A DNA stretch of 64,000 bases from Bacteroidota bacterium (GTDB lineage: Bacteria > Bacteroidota > Bacteroidia > B-17B0 > Aurantibacillaceae). The notes under the pieces were generated by a model, which saw only the letters and a program-made list of their open reading frames with translations, was not told where the DNA came from and did not search any database. The first letter of the stretch is position 1, and each line of letters starts with the position of its first letter. The position numbers were made by a program, and so were the translations under genes. Below, in pieces: positions 34,695-43,992 of this stretch. The stretch spans positions 185,990 to 249,989 of the forward strand of contig JAHBTI010000002.1 in the NCBI GenBank assembly GCA_019638705.1. Reading direction: 5' to 3'.

Positions 34695-36044
34695 TAGAAA
34701 CGAAATCTCCTTTGCCGTTAAGAAACGGTACTTACCGCGCGGTAAATCTTTTTTGGAAAGTCCTGCAAAACTTACGCGGTCAAGTTTAATTACATCATAA
34801 CCCAAATGCTCAAACAAACGGCGCACAATGCGGTTTCTTCCGCTGTGAATTTCAATACCGATTTCTTTTTTGCCTTCACCCACAAAAGCCAAATCATCGG
34901 CTTTAATGATGCCGTCTTCCAACTCAACGCCTTCAATCATGGATTTAAAATCATCGGTTTTTAAGCCTTTATTAAGCGTAACGTGATACACTTTTTTGAT
35001 TCCGAATTTAGGGTGCGTTAATTTTGTGGTAAGTTCGCCGTCGTTGGTAAACAAAAGCAAACCTGTGGTGTTTCTGTCCAAACGACCAACAGAATAAATC
35101 CGTTCTCTGCACGCGCCTTTCAGCAATTCCATTACGGTGCGGCGTTCCTGCGGGTCGTCCATAGTGGTGATATAATCTTTTGGTTTGTTTAGCAATAAAT
35201 AAACTTTGCGTTCACTTTTTACGCTTTCATCGCCGTAACTTATTTTGTCGTTCGGATTAATTTTTGCACCAAGTTGGTTTACCACCACACCGTTTACTTT
35301 TACCGCACCGCTCAAAATTAAATTGTCGGCTTCTCTGCGCGAGGCTACGCCTGCGTTTGAGAGATATTTATTCAAACGGATTAAACCGTCATCGTTGCTT
35401 TTTTGTGCAGAAGATTTTTTCGGCGCAGATTTTTTGTGTTTAAAATCTTCGCGTTTTTCGTGAGGTTTAAACGCTTTGCCTTCCTGAAATTCATCGTATT
35501 TTACGCGCTTGCCTGAAAACTCTTCGTCCTTATTTCCGAACGGTTTTTTACCGCGTGGTTTGTCATAAGATTTTTTAGTGTCATCGCCTGAAAAATTCCG
35601 TTTTGGTTTTTCATCATCACGACGAAACGGTTTTCTTTTTTCTTCGTTTGAGAATTTGCGTTTTGGTTTTTCGTCATCACGCTGAAAAGGCTTTTTGTCG
35701 CTTGGTTTATCAAAGGATTTTCTTTCTCTGTCCTTATCAAACGCGCGTTTCGGTTTTTCATCGCGCGAAAATGAACGCTCGCCGTCGCGCGAAGATTTGA
35801 AAGGTTTGTCAAAACTTCTTCTCGGTTTTTCATCACCGCCAAAGGGTTTTCTATACGGCTTGTCAAATTTTTTCTCACCCGAAAAATCATTTCGGCGTTT
35901 TGGCTTATCGCTGCTTTGCGCTTCCTCATTGCCGCGCTCGCGGTAGCTTTTGTTTTTACTGAAAGAGCGCGAGGACTTGTATCGCTCTCTTGAATTTCCG
36001 CGTGGGCTGTCGGCAGAATTACGCCCTTTCTTAAATGAACTCAT
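34680..36044 (-). CDS. rRNA pseudouridine synthase (RluB/RsuA family) with long basic N-terminal extension
   Basis: 454 residues. Residues 218-454 are a complete enzyme: S4 domain (LNKYLSNAGVASRREADNLI) and catalytic domain with the aspartate at ~323 in GRLDRNTTGLLLFTND, ending in GRNRIVRRLFEHLGY. Family members modify 23S or 16S rRNA. Residues 1-217 are low-complexity, rich in Lys/Arg/Asp/Phe/Pro, with the unit DEKPKR.F(D/S).. repeated about nine times. This disordered extension probably binds RNA or the ribosome. Such extensions are known in Bacteroidota homologues but the length here is notable. Confidence 0.9.
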   Translation of the reverse strand: MSSFKKGRNSADSPRGNSRERYKSSRSFSKNKSYRERGNEEAQSSDKPKRRNDFSGEKKFDKPYRKPFGGDEKPRRSFDKPFKSSRDGERSFSRDEKPKRAFDKDRERKSFDKPSDKKPFQRDDEKPKRKFSNEEKRKPFRRDDEKPKRNFSGDDTKKSYDKPRGKKPFGNKDEEFSGKRVKYDEFQEGKAFKPHEKREDFKHKKSAPKKSSAQKSNDDGLIRLNKYLSNAGVASRREADNLILSGAVKVNGVVVNQLGAKINPNDKISYGDESVKSERKVYLLLNKPKDYITTMDDPQERRTVMELLKGACRERIYSVGRLDRNTTGLLLFTNDGELTTKLTHPKFGIKKVYHVTLNKGLKTDDFKSMIEGVELEDGIIKADDLAFVGEGKKEIGIEIHSGRNRIVRRLFEHLGYDVIKLDRVSFAGLSKKDLPRGKYRFLTAKEISFLKMIG

Positions 36045-36058
36045 GTTTCAAATTTACT

Positions 36059-36427
36059 TTACTTAATTGGCGGGTAAAACGCCGCTTCCAAATGTTTTAC
36101 AGTTTGCTTGTTATTAGTACCCAAAACAGAAATGATATCAAAACGCGCTTCTAAATTCAAATTGCTTTTAGACATATAATTTTGTGCGGCGGCAATCAAA
36201 AAATTTTGTTTTTGCCTGTTCACAAAACTTTCAGGCGCGCCAAAGATATTGCTTTTTCGGGTTTTCACCTCCACAAACACAACGGTATTATGATTTTTTG
36301 CAATAATATCCACCTCGTATTTTCTGAACCGCCAGTTGCTTTCCAAAATTTCGTAACCTTGTTGCAAAAGGTAGTCCTTCGCCAAATTTTCGCCCGAATT
36401 GCCAATTTTTGTTGTATTATTATTCAT
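36059..36427 (-). CDS. YraN family protein (UPF0102)
   Basis: 122 residues with an endonuclease-like fold: GENLAKDYLLQQGYEILESN, then RKYEVDIIAKNHNTVVFVEVKTRK, whose E...D...ExK spacing matches the PD-(D/E)xK architecture of UPF0102. Probably a Holliday-junction or RNA-processing-related nuclease; activity is unproven in the family. It is 14 bases upstream of the pseudouridine synthase gene on the same strand. Confidence 0.9.
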   Translation of the reverse strand: MNNNTTKIGNSGENLAKDYLLQQGYEILESNWRFRKYEVDIIAKNHNTVVFVEVKTRKSNIFGAPESFVNRQKQNFLIAAAQNYMSKSNLNLEARFDIISVLGTNNKQTVKHLEAAFYPPIK

Positions 36428-36483
36428 GATGTGTAGGCAACACTAAAATACATAAATTAGCAGCCACACATATCAAATTAATT

Positions 36484-37122
36484 ATGAAAAAGTTTTTATT
36501 CTTTACAGTTATTTTTTTTAGCGTATCAGCGGTATTGGCGCAAGGTTTCACGGGCAGTTTGGAGTTTAATTACAGCACTCTGAAAGACACGAATACCAAT
36601 GTTTACCTCGTAAAAAACAACCTTGTTAAGTTAGACCAATACGAGAAAAAGAGCAAGGGCATCGTGGGCAGTTTTATTTTTGATTTGACAAAAAACGAAA
36701 TCAAATTTGTGAACCCTAAACGCAAAGTGTGGGGCACACAAAATAGCGAAGCACCGCCTGTAATTAAAGGTAAATGTGAAGTGACAAAAGGTAAGGACAC
36801 AAAAATGGTTCAGGGTATAAAGTGCAGCGATTATACTGTTTACAATGTGGAAGAAAATACATCAATCACTTATTGGGTTTCAACCGACAAATTCAATTTC
36901 TTTTTGCCCTTAATGAAATTGTGGAACCGCAAAGACAAACAAAGCGTTTACTTTACTCAAATTAAGGGTTTGCCCGAAGGCAGTATGCCTTTGATGAGCG
37001 AAGAAAAATTATTGAGTGATGAAAATAAAATAATTTCAACCTTAGTAGTTACCAAAATTACTAAAACCGCGCCTACCGATGCAGAATTGAGCGTTCCGGC
37101 GGGGTATAAGAAGTTTGAGTAG
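36484..37122 (+). CDS. DUF4412-like secreted protein
   Basis: 212 residues with signal peptide MKKFLFFTVIFFSVSAVLAQ. The mature part is a beta-rich, LolA-like DUF4412 domain (FTGSLEFNYSTLK; GIKCSDYTVYNVEENTSITYWVS). Predicted periplasmic; function unknown. It faces rlmN tail to tail, with a small shared hairpin at 37118-37137. Confidence 0.72.
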   Translation: MKKFLFFTVIFFSVSAVLAQGFTGSLEFNYSTLKDTNTNVYLVKNNLVKLDQYEKKSKGIVGSFIFDLTKNEIKFVNPKRKVWGTQNSEAPPVIKGKCEVTKGKDTKMVQGIKCSDYTVYNVEENTSITYWVSTDKFNFFLPLMKLWNRKDKQSVYFTQIKGLPEGSMPLMSEEKLLSDENKIISTLVVTKITKTAPTDAELSVPAGYKKFE

Positions 37123-37137
37123 TTTTCTGTAACTACT
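37118..37137. terminator. Short hairpin between convergent genes
   Basis: AGTAGTT (37118-37124) pairs with AACTACT (37131-37137) and includes the plus-strand stop codon. Weak T run, so only a tentative bidirectional terminator. Confidence 0.35.
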
Positions 37138-38214
37138 TTATTTCAGTTCAGGTGAAATCAATTTGTTTTTATTCGCCAATTGTCCGCAAGCCGCGTCAAT
37201 GTCTTTTCCACGACTGTGGCGCACATTGCAAATCACACCGTTTTTTTCCAAATGTTGTGTAAAGGCTTGCAAACGTTCTTTAGTGGTTTGTTGAAACTCG
37301 CCACCGTCAATGGCATTGTATTCAATAATATTTACTTTGCTTTTTACTTTGCGGCAATAGTTAACTAATTCCTGCGCATCTTTTATGCTGTCGTTAAAAT
37401 CGCGAAAAGCAATGTATTCAAAGGTAGGGCGCGTGCCTGTTTTTTCGGTAAAATAATTTAAAGTCTGCGCTAAATTTTCCAAAGAATTAGTTTCATTAAT
37501 CGGCATAATTTGGTTGCGCTTCTCATCGTTAGCGGCGTGCAGCGAAAGAGCCAAATGAAATTTTACCTTATCATCGCCCAATTTTGTAATCATTTTTGCT
37601 ACGCCCGCCGTAGAAACCGTAATGCGTTTCGGCGACATTCCCAATCCTGTTGGACTTGTAATTTTTTCTACCGATTTTAAAACTTCGCTGTAATTCAAAA
37701 GCGGTTCGCCCATGCCCATATACACAATGTTGGTGAGTGGTGCGTTGTAACGTTCGGCGGCTGTGTTTTTCACCAAAACAACCTGGTCAAAAATTTCGTC
37801 AGAATTAAGGTTGCGCATACGTTTTAATTTTCCTGTGGCGCAAAATTTACACGTCAAACTGCAGCCCACTTGCGAAGAAATACAAGCCGTCATGCGTGAT
37901 TGGTGAGGAATGAGCACGCTTTCCACCACATAATTATCATGCAAACGCATGGCGCATTTTATGGTTTTGTCGGAACTTACCTGCAATTCGTGAATTTGCA
38001 CGGCGTTGATGGCAAAATGCTCGTCCAAATAATCGCGCAGTTTTTTTGACAAGTTTGACATTTGCGTAAAATCCGTCATGCCTTTTGCCCAAAGCCAGTC
38101 ATACACTTGCTTGGCGCGGAAAGCAGGCTCACCGATTTCTTCAAATAAAATTATGAGTTGTTGCAATGAAAGTGCGCGTATGTCTTTTTTTGGCATTGAA
38201 AATTTAAGGGACAT
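37138..38214 (-). CDS. rlmN: 23S rRNA (adenine-2503) methyltransferase RlmN
   Basis: 358 residues, a radical-SAM enzyme. The cluster motif [15 protein letters not shown], the GMGEPLLNY segment and the C-terminal catalytic cysteine in DIDAACGQL are present. Another catalytic Cys lies in the N-terminal region typical of RlmN/Cfr. Methylates A2503 of 23S rRNA and A37 of some tRNAs. Start taken as the ATG at 38212-38214 ([20 protein letters not shown]). Confidence 0.95.
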   Translation of the reverse strand: MSLKFSMPKKDIRALSLQQLIILFEEIGEPAFRAKQVYDWLWAKGMTDFTQMSNLSKKLRDYLDEHFAINAVQIHELQVSSDKTIKCAMRLHDNYVVESVLIPHQSRMTACISSQVGCSLTCKFCATGKLKRMRNLNSDEIFDQVVLVKNTAAERYNAPLTNIVYMGMGEPLLNYSEVLKSVEKITSPTGLGMSPKRITVSTAGVAKMITKLGDDKVKFHLALSLHAANDEKRNQIMPINETNSLENLAQTLNYFTEKTGTRPTFEYIAFRDFNDSIKDAQELVNYCRKVKSKVNIIEYNAIDGGEFQQTTKERLQAFTQHLEKNGVICNVRHSRGKDIDAACGQLANKNKLISPELK

Positions 38215-38370
38215 AAAGGTAAGTTTAAAAGTTTGAAGTTAACCTTTCTTCGTTCTCGGTATTTCTGCAATGAAATATATGGTTTAAAATTTCCCTTTAA
38301 AGTAGGATTGGTGTTTGGCATCATCGGCATTTTAATCATTACTTTTATGTGCTATTTATTATTTAGGCTG

Positions 38371-39021
38371 ATGATACTCGGAAAAAACATTCGCAGAAAA
38401 TTTAACGACTTGGAAATTTTAAAAGGCGTTGATATTGAAATACAACAAGGGGAAGTTGTGTCTATTGTAGGTTCATCGGGTGCCGGAAAAACCACGCTGC
38501 TCACTATTTTGGGAACATTGGACAGACCTACTTCGGGTGAAGTGTTCATCAACAACGAAGCAGTTTTTAAACTCAACGACAAAAAACTCGCTGCATTCAG
38601 AAATCAAAACATTGGTTTTGTGTTTCAGTTTCATCAGCTCTTGCCCGAATTTAACGCGCTTGAAAATATTTGTATTCCCGCTTTAATTGCCAACAAAAGC
38701 AAAAAAGAAAGCGAGAAAAAAGCATTGGAACTTTTGGAACTCTTAAATTTAAAAGACCGCGCCTCACACAAACCTTCCGAATTAAGTGGTGGCGAACAAC
38801 AGCGCGTAGCAGTAGCCCGCGCACTCATCAACAACCCTAAAGTAATTTTTGCCGATGAACCAAGCGGAAATTTAGACAGCACCAACGCACAGGAATTACA
38901 TCAACTCTTTTTTAAGCTGCGTGAAAACTTCAAACAAACATTTGTTATCGTAACGCATAACGAGGAACTCGCAAAAATGGCGGATAGGAAGTTGATGATG
39001 AGAGACGGGTTGATAGTTTAA
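38371..39021 (+). CDS. lolD: ABC transporter ATP-binding protein, LolD/MacB type
   Basis: 216 residues. Walker [12 protein letters not shown], signature [15 protein letters not shown], Walker [14 protein letters not shown] and the H-loop VTHNEEL match the LolD/FtsE/MacB class. Start taken as the ATG at 38371 ([19 protein letters not shown]), the usual N-terminus. The frame is open to 38233 and would add a hydrophobic segment ([17 protein letters not shown]), unusual for an ATPase and probably untranslated. Expected partner: a permease that releases lipoproteins from the inner membrane; none is adjacent here. Confidence 0.88.
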   Translation: MILGKNIRRKFNDLEILKGVDIEIQQGEVVSIVGSSGAGKTTLLTILGTLDRPTSGEVFINNEAVFKLNDKKLAAFRNQNIGFVFQFHQLLPEFNALENICIPALIANKSKKESEKKALELLELLNLKDRASHKPSELSGGEQQRVAVARALINNPKVIFADEPSGNLDSTNAQELHQLFFKLRENFKQTFVIVTHNEELAKMADRKLMMRDGLIV

Positions 39022-39022
39022 A

Positions 39023-40624
39023 TCAATACTTAACCACACTCTCAAACGTTTCTTCCGAACTGTGCATGACAGGCAATTCCCAGCCTTTCGGATACGGAGC
39101 TTCCAGCAAAGAACCTTTTAATAAATACGGATACATTTCTGCATACGTCTGAATTTGATTGGCACTTACACGACGATAAATATGCGAACGGTGCAATTCG
39201 TTCGGGTGCTTAATTCCAGCGGCAGACATCAATTCTACGGCGGCTTTCACCGTTTCTTCGTGATAGTTTGCCACGCGGCGGCGTTTGTCTGCCACATCTA
39301 AACCTTTGTACAAATAGGGGTCTTGCGTGGCAACGCCCGTTGGGCAGGTATTTTTATTACACTCCAAAGCCTGTATGCAACCAACCGCCAATAACATCGC
39401 TCGCGCACCGTTGCACATATCTGCGCCAAGCGCAAAATTTTTCACCAAATCAAACCCTGTGTGAACTTTTCCCGAAGCAATAATTTTAATGTGCTTTTTA
39501 ATTCCGAAACCGTGAAGCGCGTCATATACAAACGCCAATCCGTCGCGCAAAGGCATACCTACCGAATTGCTGAACTCAATCGGTGCTGCACCTGTTCCGC
39601 CCTCGCCGCCATCAACGGTAATAAAATCGGGCATTATGCCTGTTTTTACCATGGCTTTACAAAGCGCAATAAATTGTCCTTTTTGTCCAATGCACAATTT
39701 AAAGCCAACTGGTTTTCCGCCGCTCAAATCACGCAGGCGTTTTATAAAACTCATCATTTCGGTGGGTGTGCTGAACGCGCGGTGATACGAAGGCGACAAC
39801 ACATCTTTTCCTTTTTCTACCAAACGTATTTTTGCAATTTCATCGGTTACTTTGGCGGCTGGTAAAATACCGCCATGTCCCGGTTTTGCGCCTTGCGAGA
39901 GTTTTATTTCAATCATCTTTACATTCGGAATTACGGCGCGTTCTGCAAAGGCTTCAAAATTAAACGTACCGTCAGTATTACGGCAACCGAAATAACCTGT
40001 GCCGATTTGCCAAATAACATCTCCGCCCGGCTCAAGGTGATAAGGACTTAATCCGCCCTCGCCTGTATTATGTGCAAAGCCGCCAAGTTTTGCACCACCG
40101 TTTAAAGCCATAATGGCATTTTTGCTCAACGAACCAAAACTCATGGCTGAAATATTAAAAATGCTTGCCGAATAGGGTTGCTTGCAATCAGGTCCGCCAA
40201 CGCTTACACGCGGGTCGTGATTGCCATGTTCAAGCGGTAAAGGATTTATGGAGTGATTGAGCCATTCGTAGCCCGGTTCATACACATTAAATTGTGTGCC
40301 GAAAGGCATACTGTCGTTTGCTTTTTTGGCACGCTGATATATTACGCTTCGGCTCAAACGGTTGTACGGCGCACCATCGGTGTCAGACTCTATAAAATAC
40401 TGATATACTTTTGGACGCGCCCACTCTGCCAGCCAGCGCAAACGCCCCGTAAGCGGAAAATTTCTGCGCAGCGTGTGTGTTTTTTCGGTCATGTCCATTA
40501 TGCCTATCACAATGCTTGGAATAACAAACAAATAAAGCCAAAGCGCGTGTATCCACAAATAACCAAGCGCGGCTACTGCTATCACTGAAATAACGGAAAG
40601 TTTAATAAATAAATCCTTTTTCAT
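39023..40624 (-). CDS. FMN-binding glutamate synthase family protein
   Basis: 533 residues. After two hydrophobic N-terminal segments (SVISVIAVAALGYLW; LYLFVIPSIVIGIM) comes the alpha-subunit synthase domain: MSFGSLSKNAIMALNGGAKLG, HNTGEGGLSPYHLEPGGD, TVDGGEGGTGAAPIEF and a 3Fe-4S-like Cys region (CNKNTCPTGVATQDP). These are the FMN and iron-sulfur sites of the glutamate synthase large subunit. It lacks the glutaminase domain, so it is a stand-alone synthase-type oxidoreductase, possibly membrane-bound. Substrate uncertain. Confidence 0.88.
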   Translation of the reverse strand: MKKDLFIKLSVISVIAVAALGYLWIHALWLYLFVIPSIVIGIMDMTEKTHTLRRNFPLTGRLRWLAEWARPKVYQYFIESDTDGAPYNRLSRSVIYQRAKKANDSMPFGTQFNVYEPGYEWLNHSINPLPLEHGNHDPRVSVGGPDCKQPYSASIFNISAMSFGSLSKNAIMALNGGAKLGGFAHNTGEGGLSPYHLEPGGDVIWQIGTGYFGCRNTDGTFNFEAFAERAVIPNVKMIEIKLSQGAKPGHGGILPAAKVTDEIAKIRLVEKGKDVLSPSYHRAFSTPTEMMSFIKRLRDLSGGKPVGFKLCIGQKGQFIALCKAMVKTGIMPDFITVDGGEGGTGAAPIEFSNSVGMPLRDGLAFVYDALHGFGIKKHIKIIASGKVHTGFDLVKNFALGADMCNGARAMLLAVGCIQALECNKNTCPTGVATQDPYLYKGLDVADKRRRVANYHEETVKAAVELMSAAGIKHPNELHRSHIYRRVSANQIQTYAEMYPYLLKGSLLEAPYPKGWELPVMHSSEETFESVVKY

Positions 40625-40688
40625 AATTCCTCATTTTTTTTTATGTGCAGGTAAATTAACAAAAAGGCTTTGGGAAATAAAAATGTTT

Positions 40689-41705
40689 TTAACGAAGTTT
40701 CTTTTCTTCCAAGTAAAGTTGGCAAATCTTGCCCAAAAGGTCTTTGGTGGGCGTAAATTCAAAGCCTAATTCTTTTTTAATTTTTGTGTTGGAATAGGCT
40801 TGTTGGTTAAAAGCAGATTTAATCAGCGATTTGGTGAGTGTCGGGTTTTTTCCTGAAAAAATTGAAATGATGTTTTCAAAAAACCGTCCAAGCTCTAACA
40901 TAAATTTTCGGGCGCGGATTTTTGGCACAGATTTTCCGAATTGCGCCCGCACAAAAGTCATAATGTCTTTGTACGAGTAATTATTTTCTGCTAAAATATA
41001 GCGGTTGTTGAATTTTTGTTTTTCAGTCAGTTCTATCATGGCGCGCGCCACATCGGTTGCAGCAACATAAGAAGCCACACCGTTAATGTAAAACAAACCT
41101 GTTTTATAATACGCCGAAATTAATTTCGCGCTGCTTTGTTCCCAAAAACCGGGCGTTAAAATTAATGCGGGATTTACGATGACGGCATTCAAACCCTCTT
41201 CCATGCCGCGCCACACTTCGCGTTCGGCATTGTATTTACTTATGGCGTAATCGCTTTCTTTGCCCGAAGTTTTCCAATACACGTTTTCATCTAAAATGGT
41301 TTTGTAATCGGAATTATTAATGGCAGCAATGGAACTCACATGACACAGGGCTTTCACGTTTTTGTGCAAACAGGCATTGACTACGTTTCGCGTTCCGTTT
41401 TCATTTACGGCAAACAGTTTTTTTCTGTCAAAAGAATAAAAAGAAACAAAACCCGCGCAATGATAAACGGTGTCAATGCCGTCAAGCACCTCTTCAACGG
41501 AAAAAATATCTTCCACATCTAAATCCACCCATTTTATTTTTTCAAAGAGTTGTTTGTAATCTGTGGTGTAATACGAAAATAATTTTTCTACCTGCGCTAA
41601 ATTGCTTCCCTTGCGTTTGCCCGCCACCACAGGTTTTCCGCTTTGCAGCAATTGAAACAAAACGTGGCTTCCTACTATACCTGTTGCTCCTGTTACTAAG
41701 TTCAT
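40689..41705 (-). CDS. NAD-dependent epimerase/dehydratase family protein
   Basis: 338 residues of the extended SDR superfamily. Nucleotide motif VTGATGIVGSHVL, acid/base region SDYAISKYNAE (Tyr-x3-Lys) and the NPALILTPG segment are present. The C-terminal part resembles dihydroflavonol reductase-like NAD-dependent epimerases. It is two bases from the PAP2-like gene downstream of gpsA on the same strand, so it could take part in sugar or lipid metabolism. Substrate unknown. Confidence 0.85.
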   Translation of the reverse strand: MNLVTGATGIVGSHVLFQLLQSGKPVVAGKRKGSNLAQVEKLFSYYTTDYKQLFEKIKWVDLDVEDIFSVEEVLDGIDTVYHCAGFVSFYSFDRKKLFAVNENGTRNVVNACLHKNVKALCHVSSIAAINNSDYKTILDENVYWKTSGKESDYAISKYNAEREVWRGMEEGLNAVIVNPALILTPGFWEQSSAKLISAYYKTGLFYINGVASYVAATDVARAMIELTEKQKFNNRYILAENNYSYKDIMTFVRAQFGKSVPKIRARKFMLELGRFFENIISIFSGKNPTLTKSLIKSAFNQQAYSNTKIKKELGFEFTPTKDLLGKICQLYLEEKKLR

Positions 41706-41707
41706 AT

Positions 41708-42340
41708 TTACGCGAAAGTAATTTTACTTAAACCAAAAAACAAACCAATTTGCACCAACAAACCCAACAAAAATCCCAAATAAATTTGCGAGGGTTTGTG
41801 TTCTTGTAATTGCAAACGTGCAAAACCGATTAATCCTGCTGTGATAATGACGATGATATAAAAAATCGTCAAGTCGTATTTTGTGAGGTATGAAATGGAA
41901 ATTAAAATGCCCAGCAATCCGCCAATGCCAATCATGTGTGCGCTGATTTTAAATTTTAAATTGATGAGCGCGGCAAGCAACATGGAAATTCCGCCGCCGA
42001 TGATAAAGAGTTTTATGCTGTTCCAAATGTTGATGTCCATGAGCAGATAAAATAATCCGAAATAAAATAAGGAAGTCATTATGTACGGAAATGTTCTGTC
42101 TTGCTGATTTGACAAGGTAATAGAGGGAATGCGTTTTAATCTGTACAACAAAAATAAATTAAGAACGGGAAATGCGAAGGAAAACATAAACACAAGCAAT
42201 ACAATTCGCCATTTGGTATTAAAGGGCGTAAGAAAATCATATACCGTGTTGTGAATGCCGTAAAACAACAACAAACAAGCGTAAGTGAGCATGAGCAAAG
42301 GGTGAAACAAAACGGAAATAATAAACGCGAGTGTCTTCAA
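41708..42340 (-). CDS. PAP2-like integral membrane protein
   Basis: 210 residues with about six transmembrane helices. Motif SAHMIGIGG in a helix, and an upstream basic residue with LQEHKPSQIYLG, resemble the phosphatase signature of PAP2 superfamily proteins. The canonical KxxxxxxRP is only partly preserved (QQDRTFPYIMTS), so catalysis is uncertain. It sits between gpsA and an SDR gene on one strand, which suggests a lipid phosphate role. Confidence 0.6.
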   Translation of the reverse strand: MKTLAFIISVLFHPLLMLTYACLLLFYGIHNTVYDFLTPFNTKWRIVLLVFMFSFAFPVLNLFLLYRLKRIPSITLSNQQDRTFPYIMTSLFYFGLFYLLMDINIWNSIKLFIIGGGISMLLAALINLKFKISAHMIGIGGLLGILISISYLTKYDLTIFYIIVIITAGLIGFARLQLQEHKPSQIYLGFLLGLLVQIGLFFGLSKITFA

Positions 42341-42346
42341 AATTTT

Positions 42347-43348
42347 TTAGGATAACAGGTTTGACAGTTCAATAATTTCTTTGCGCACGCTTTTGTTTTG
42401 ATAGATGATGTTGTAAGCCGCGTTGGTAATAGGCATTTCAATATTAAATTTTTTATTGATTTCGTAAACGCATTTTACCGCGTAATACCCTTCGGCAATC
42501 ATGTTCATTTCTACCTGCGCTTGTTTTACGCTGTAACCCTTACCTAACATCGTTCCAAACATACGGTTTCGGCTGAACTGCGAATACGCTGTTACCAACA
42601 AATCGCCGAGATATGCAGAAGCGTTTATATCACGATTAATCGGGTGAACCGCGTCCACAAAACGTTTTATTTCCTGAATGGCGTTGCTCACTAACACCGC
42701 CAAAAAATTATCGCCATAACCCAAACCATGGCAAATGCCGCCCGCCACGGCAATTACGTTTTTCAGCACCGCAGAATATTCCGTGCCGTAAATATCGTCG
42801 CTTACGGTTGTGCGCAAATAGCGGTAGTTCAATAAATGCCCGACGGTTTGTGCATGATTGGTATTTACCGAAGCAATGGTTAAGTAGCTTAATTTTTCCA
42901 AAGCCACTTCTTCGGCGTGGCAGGGTCCCGTAATCACGCCAATATTTTCCAAAGGCACATTGTAAATTTTGTTGAGGTATTCGCCCACAATTAAATTGTG
43001 TTGCGGCACTATGCCTTTTATGGCAGAAAAAATAATTTTTTGGTTTAAATCTTCGGGCGTAATTCCTGAAAAACTGTCGTGCAAAAACGCAGAGGGAACG
43101 GCAAGTATAAGGTAATCTGAATTTTTTATGCAATCGCGCAGCGAAGAGAAAAAATTAATATTATCCGTATCAAATTCCACCGAACTTAAATAACGCGGAT
43201 TGTTTTTGTATTCTTTAAAGTAAGCAATATCGTCTTCTTTGCGAATAAACCAATTGATTGTGCCCGTGTTATTGAGGAACAATTTGGCTAAAGCGGTAGC
43301 CCAGCTTCCGCTGCCAATGATTGCTATGCGTGGCGAGGTTGATGACAT
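42347..43348 (-). CDS. gpsA: Glycerol-3-phosphate dehydrogenase [NAD(P)+]
   Basis: 333 residues starting at the ATG 43346-43348 (MSSTSPRIAIIGSGSWATAL). The Rossmann motif GSGSWATALAKL, the AIKGIVPQ stretch, the ITGPCHAEEVA segment and catalytic Lys in AVLKNVIAVAGGICHGLG fit GpsA, which supplies glycerol-3-phosphate for phospholipid synthesis. The frame continues upstream to 43390, but that extension (MVLPFVFVISPTQK) is not conserved-like. Confidence 0.94.
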   Translation of the reverse strand: MSSTSPRIAIIGSGSWATALAKLFLNNTGTINWFIRKEDDIAYFKEYKNNPRYLSSVEFDTDNINFFSSLRDCIKNSDYLILAVPSAFLHDSFSGITPEDLNQKIIFSAIKGIVPQHNLIVGEYLNKIYNVPLENIGVITGPCHAEEVALEKLSYLTIASVNTNHAQTVGHLLNYRYLRTTVSDDIYGTEYSAVLKNVIAVAGGICHGLGYGDNFLAVLVSNAIQEIKRFVDAVHPINRDINASAYLGDLLVTAYSQFSRNRMFGTMLGKGYSVKQAQVEMNMIAEGYYAVKCVYEINKKFNIEMPITNAAYNIIYQNKSVRKEIIELSNLLS

Positions 43349-43416
43349 TTTTTGTGTGGGTGAAATTACGAAAACAAAAGGTAAAACCACATAAAAACAA
43401 AGTGAGAAAAAAGGGT

Positions 43417-43435
43417 TATTTTTGTATTATACAAA
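43417..43435 (+). promoter_or_regulatory. Toxin-antitoxin promoter with overlapping dyad
   Basis: TATTTTTG (43417-43424) is a perfect -7 box. TTTGTA-TTA-TACAAA (43421-43435) overlaps it and the predicted start of transcription, fitting autoregulation by the antitoxin complex. Confidence 0.5.
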
Positions 43436-43442
43436 TTAAAAA

Positions 43443-43685
43443 ATGACACTACAATTTATACACGATAACAGAGGCAACACCACAGGTGTTTTTATTCCCA
43501 TTGAAGAATGGCAAACGCTTAAAACAAAGTATGCCGATTTGCAGAAAGAAGAAGCGGAAAATGTTATGGAGTTAGCTCAATGGCAAAAACAAATTATTGA
43601 CGAACGTTTGAACGACTACTACAAAAATGCCAACGATGTAACTGACTTTGACAAAATGCTTGACGATATAGAAAAAAGTCTATGA
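43443..43685 (+). CDS. Antitoxin of a RelE/ParE-type system
   Basis: 80 residues. N-terminal strand-helix region (LQFIHDNRGNTTGVFIPIEE) typical of RelB/Phd-like antitoxins in Bacteroidota, then a long acidic helix (NVMELAQWQKQIIDE) and toxin-binding tail. It overlaps the toxin start by four bases (ATGA). The partner toxin has an internal stop, see next feature. Confidence 0.75.
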   Translation: MTLQFIHDNRGNTTGVFIPIEEWQTLKTKYADLQKEEAENVMELAQWQKQIIDERLNDYYKNANDVTDFDKMLDDIEKSL

Positions 43686-43981
43686 GTTATTCTTTTGTAA
43701 ACAGAGCTGCCGTAAAGGCTGACATTACTAAGGCTACTAAACATTACAAAGACATAAGTCCTCAACTTGCCAAGCAATTTTTGTTTCGTTTGCGTGAAGC
43801 AAAAACGTATATATCCCGCACTCCGCTTGGTTTTCAAATAAAGTACAAAAATGTAAGAACTTTACTTTTAAGATAATTCCCTTATCACATTCATTACTTA
43901 GTTGATGATGTAGAAAAGCAAATTATTGTTTTGGCTGTTATTCACGCTTATAAAGAGCCTAAAGATTATTCTGAGAGATAA
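43682..43981 (+). pseudogene. RelE/ParE-family toxin with in-frame nonsense codon
   Basis: The reading frame is a RelE/ParE toxin (ATKHYKDISPQLAKQFLFRL, TYISRTPLGFQIKYKNVRTL). At 43874-43876 a TAA interrupts it after LLLR. The same frame then resumes with FPYHIHYLVDDVEKQIIVLA and HAYKEPKDYSER, the usual C-terminal strands, and stops at 43979-43981. A single A-to-T change from AAA (Lys) explains it, since family members have LRKFPY at this place. The product is probably inactive (64 residues). Confidence 0.8.
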
Positions 43982-43992
43982 CGCCAACAAAC

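Noticed and set aside
39461..39865. 134-codon plus-strand open frame
   Set aside because: Antisense to the FMN-binding glutamate-synthase-like gene; no motif.
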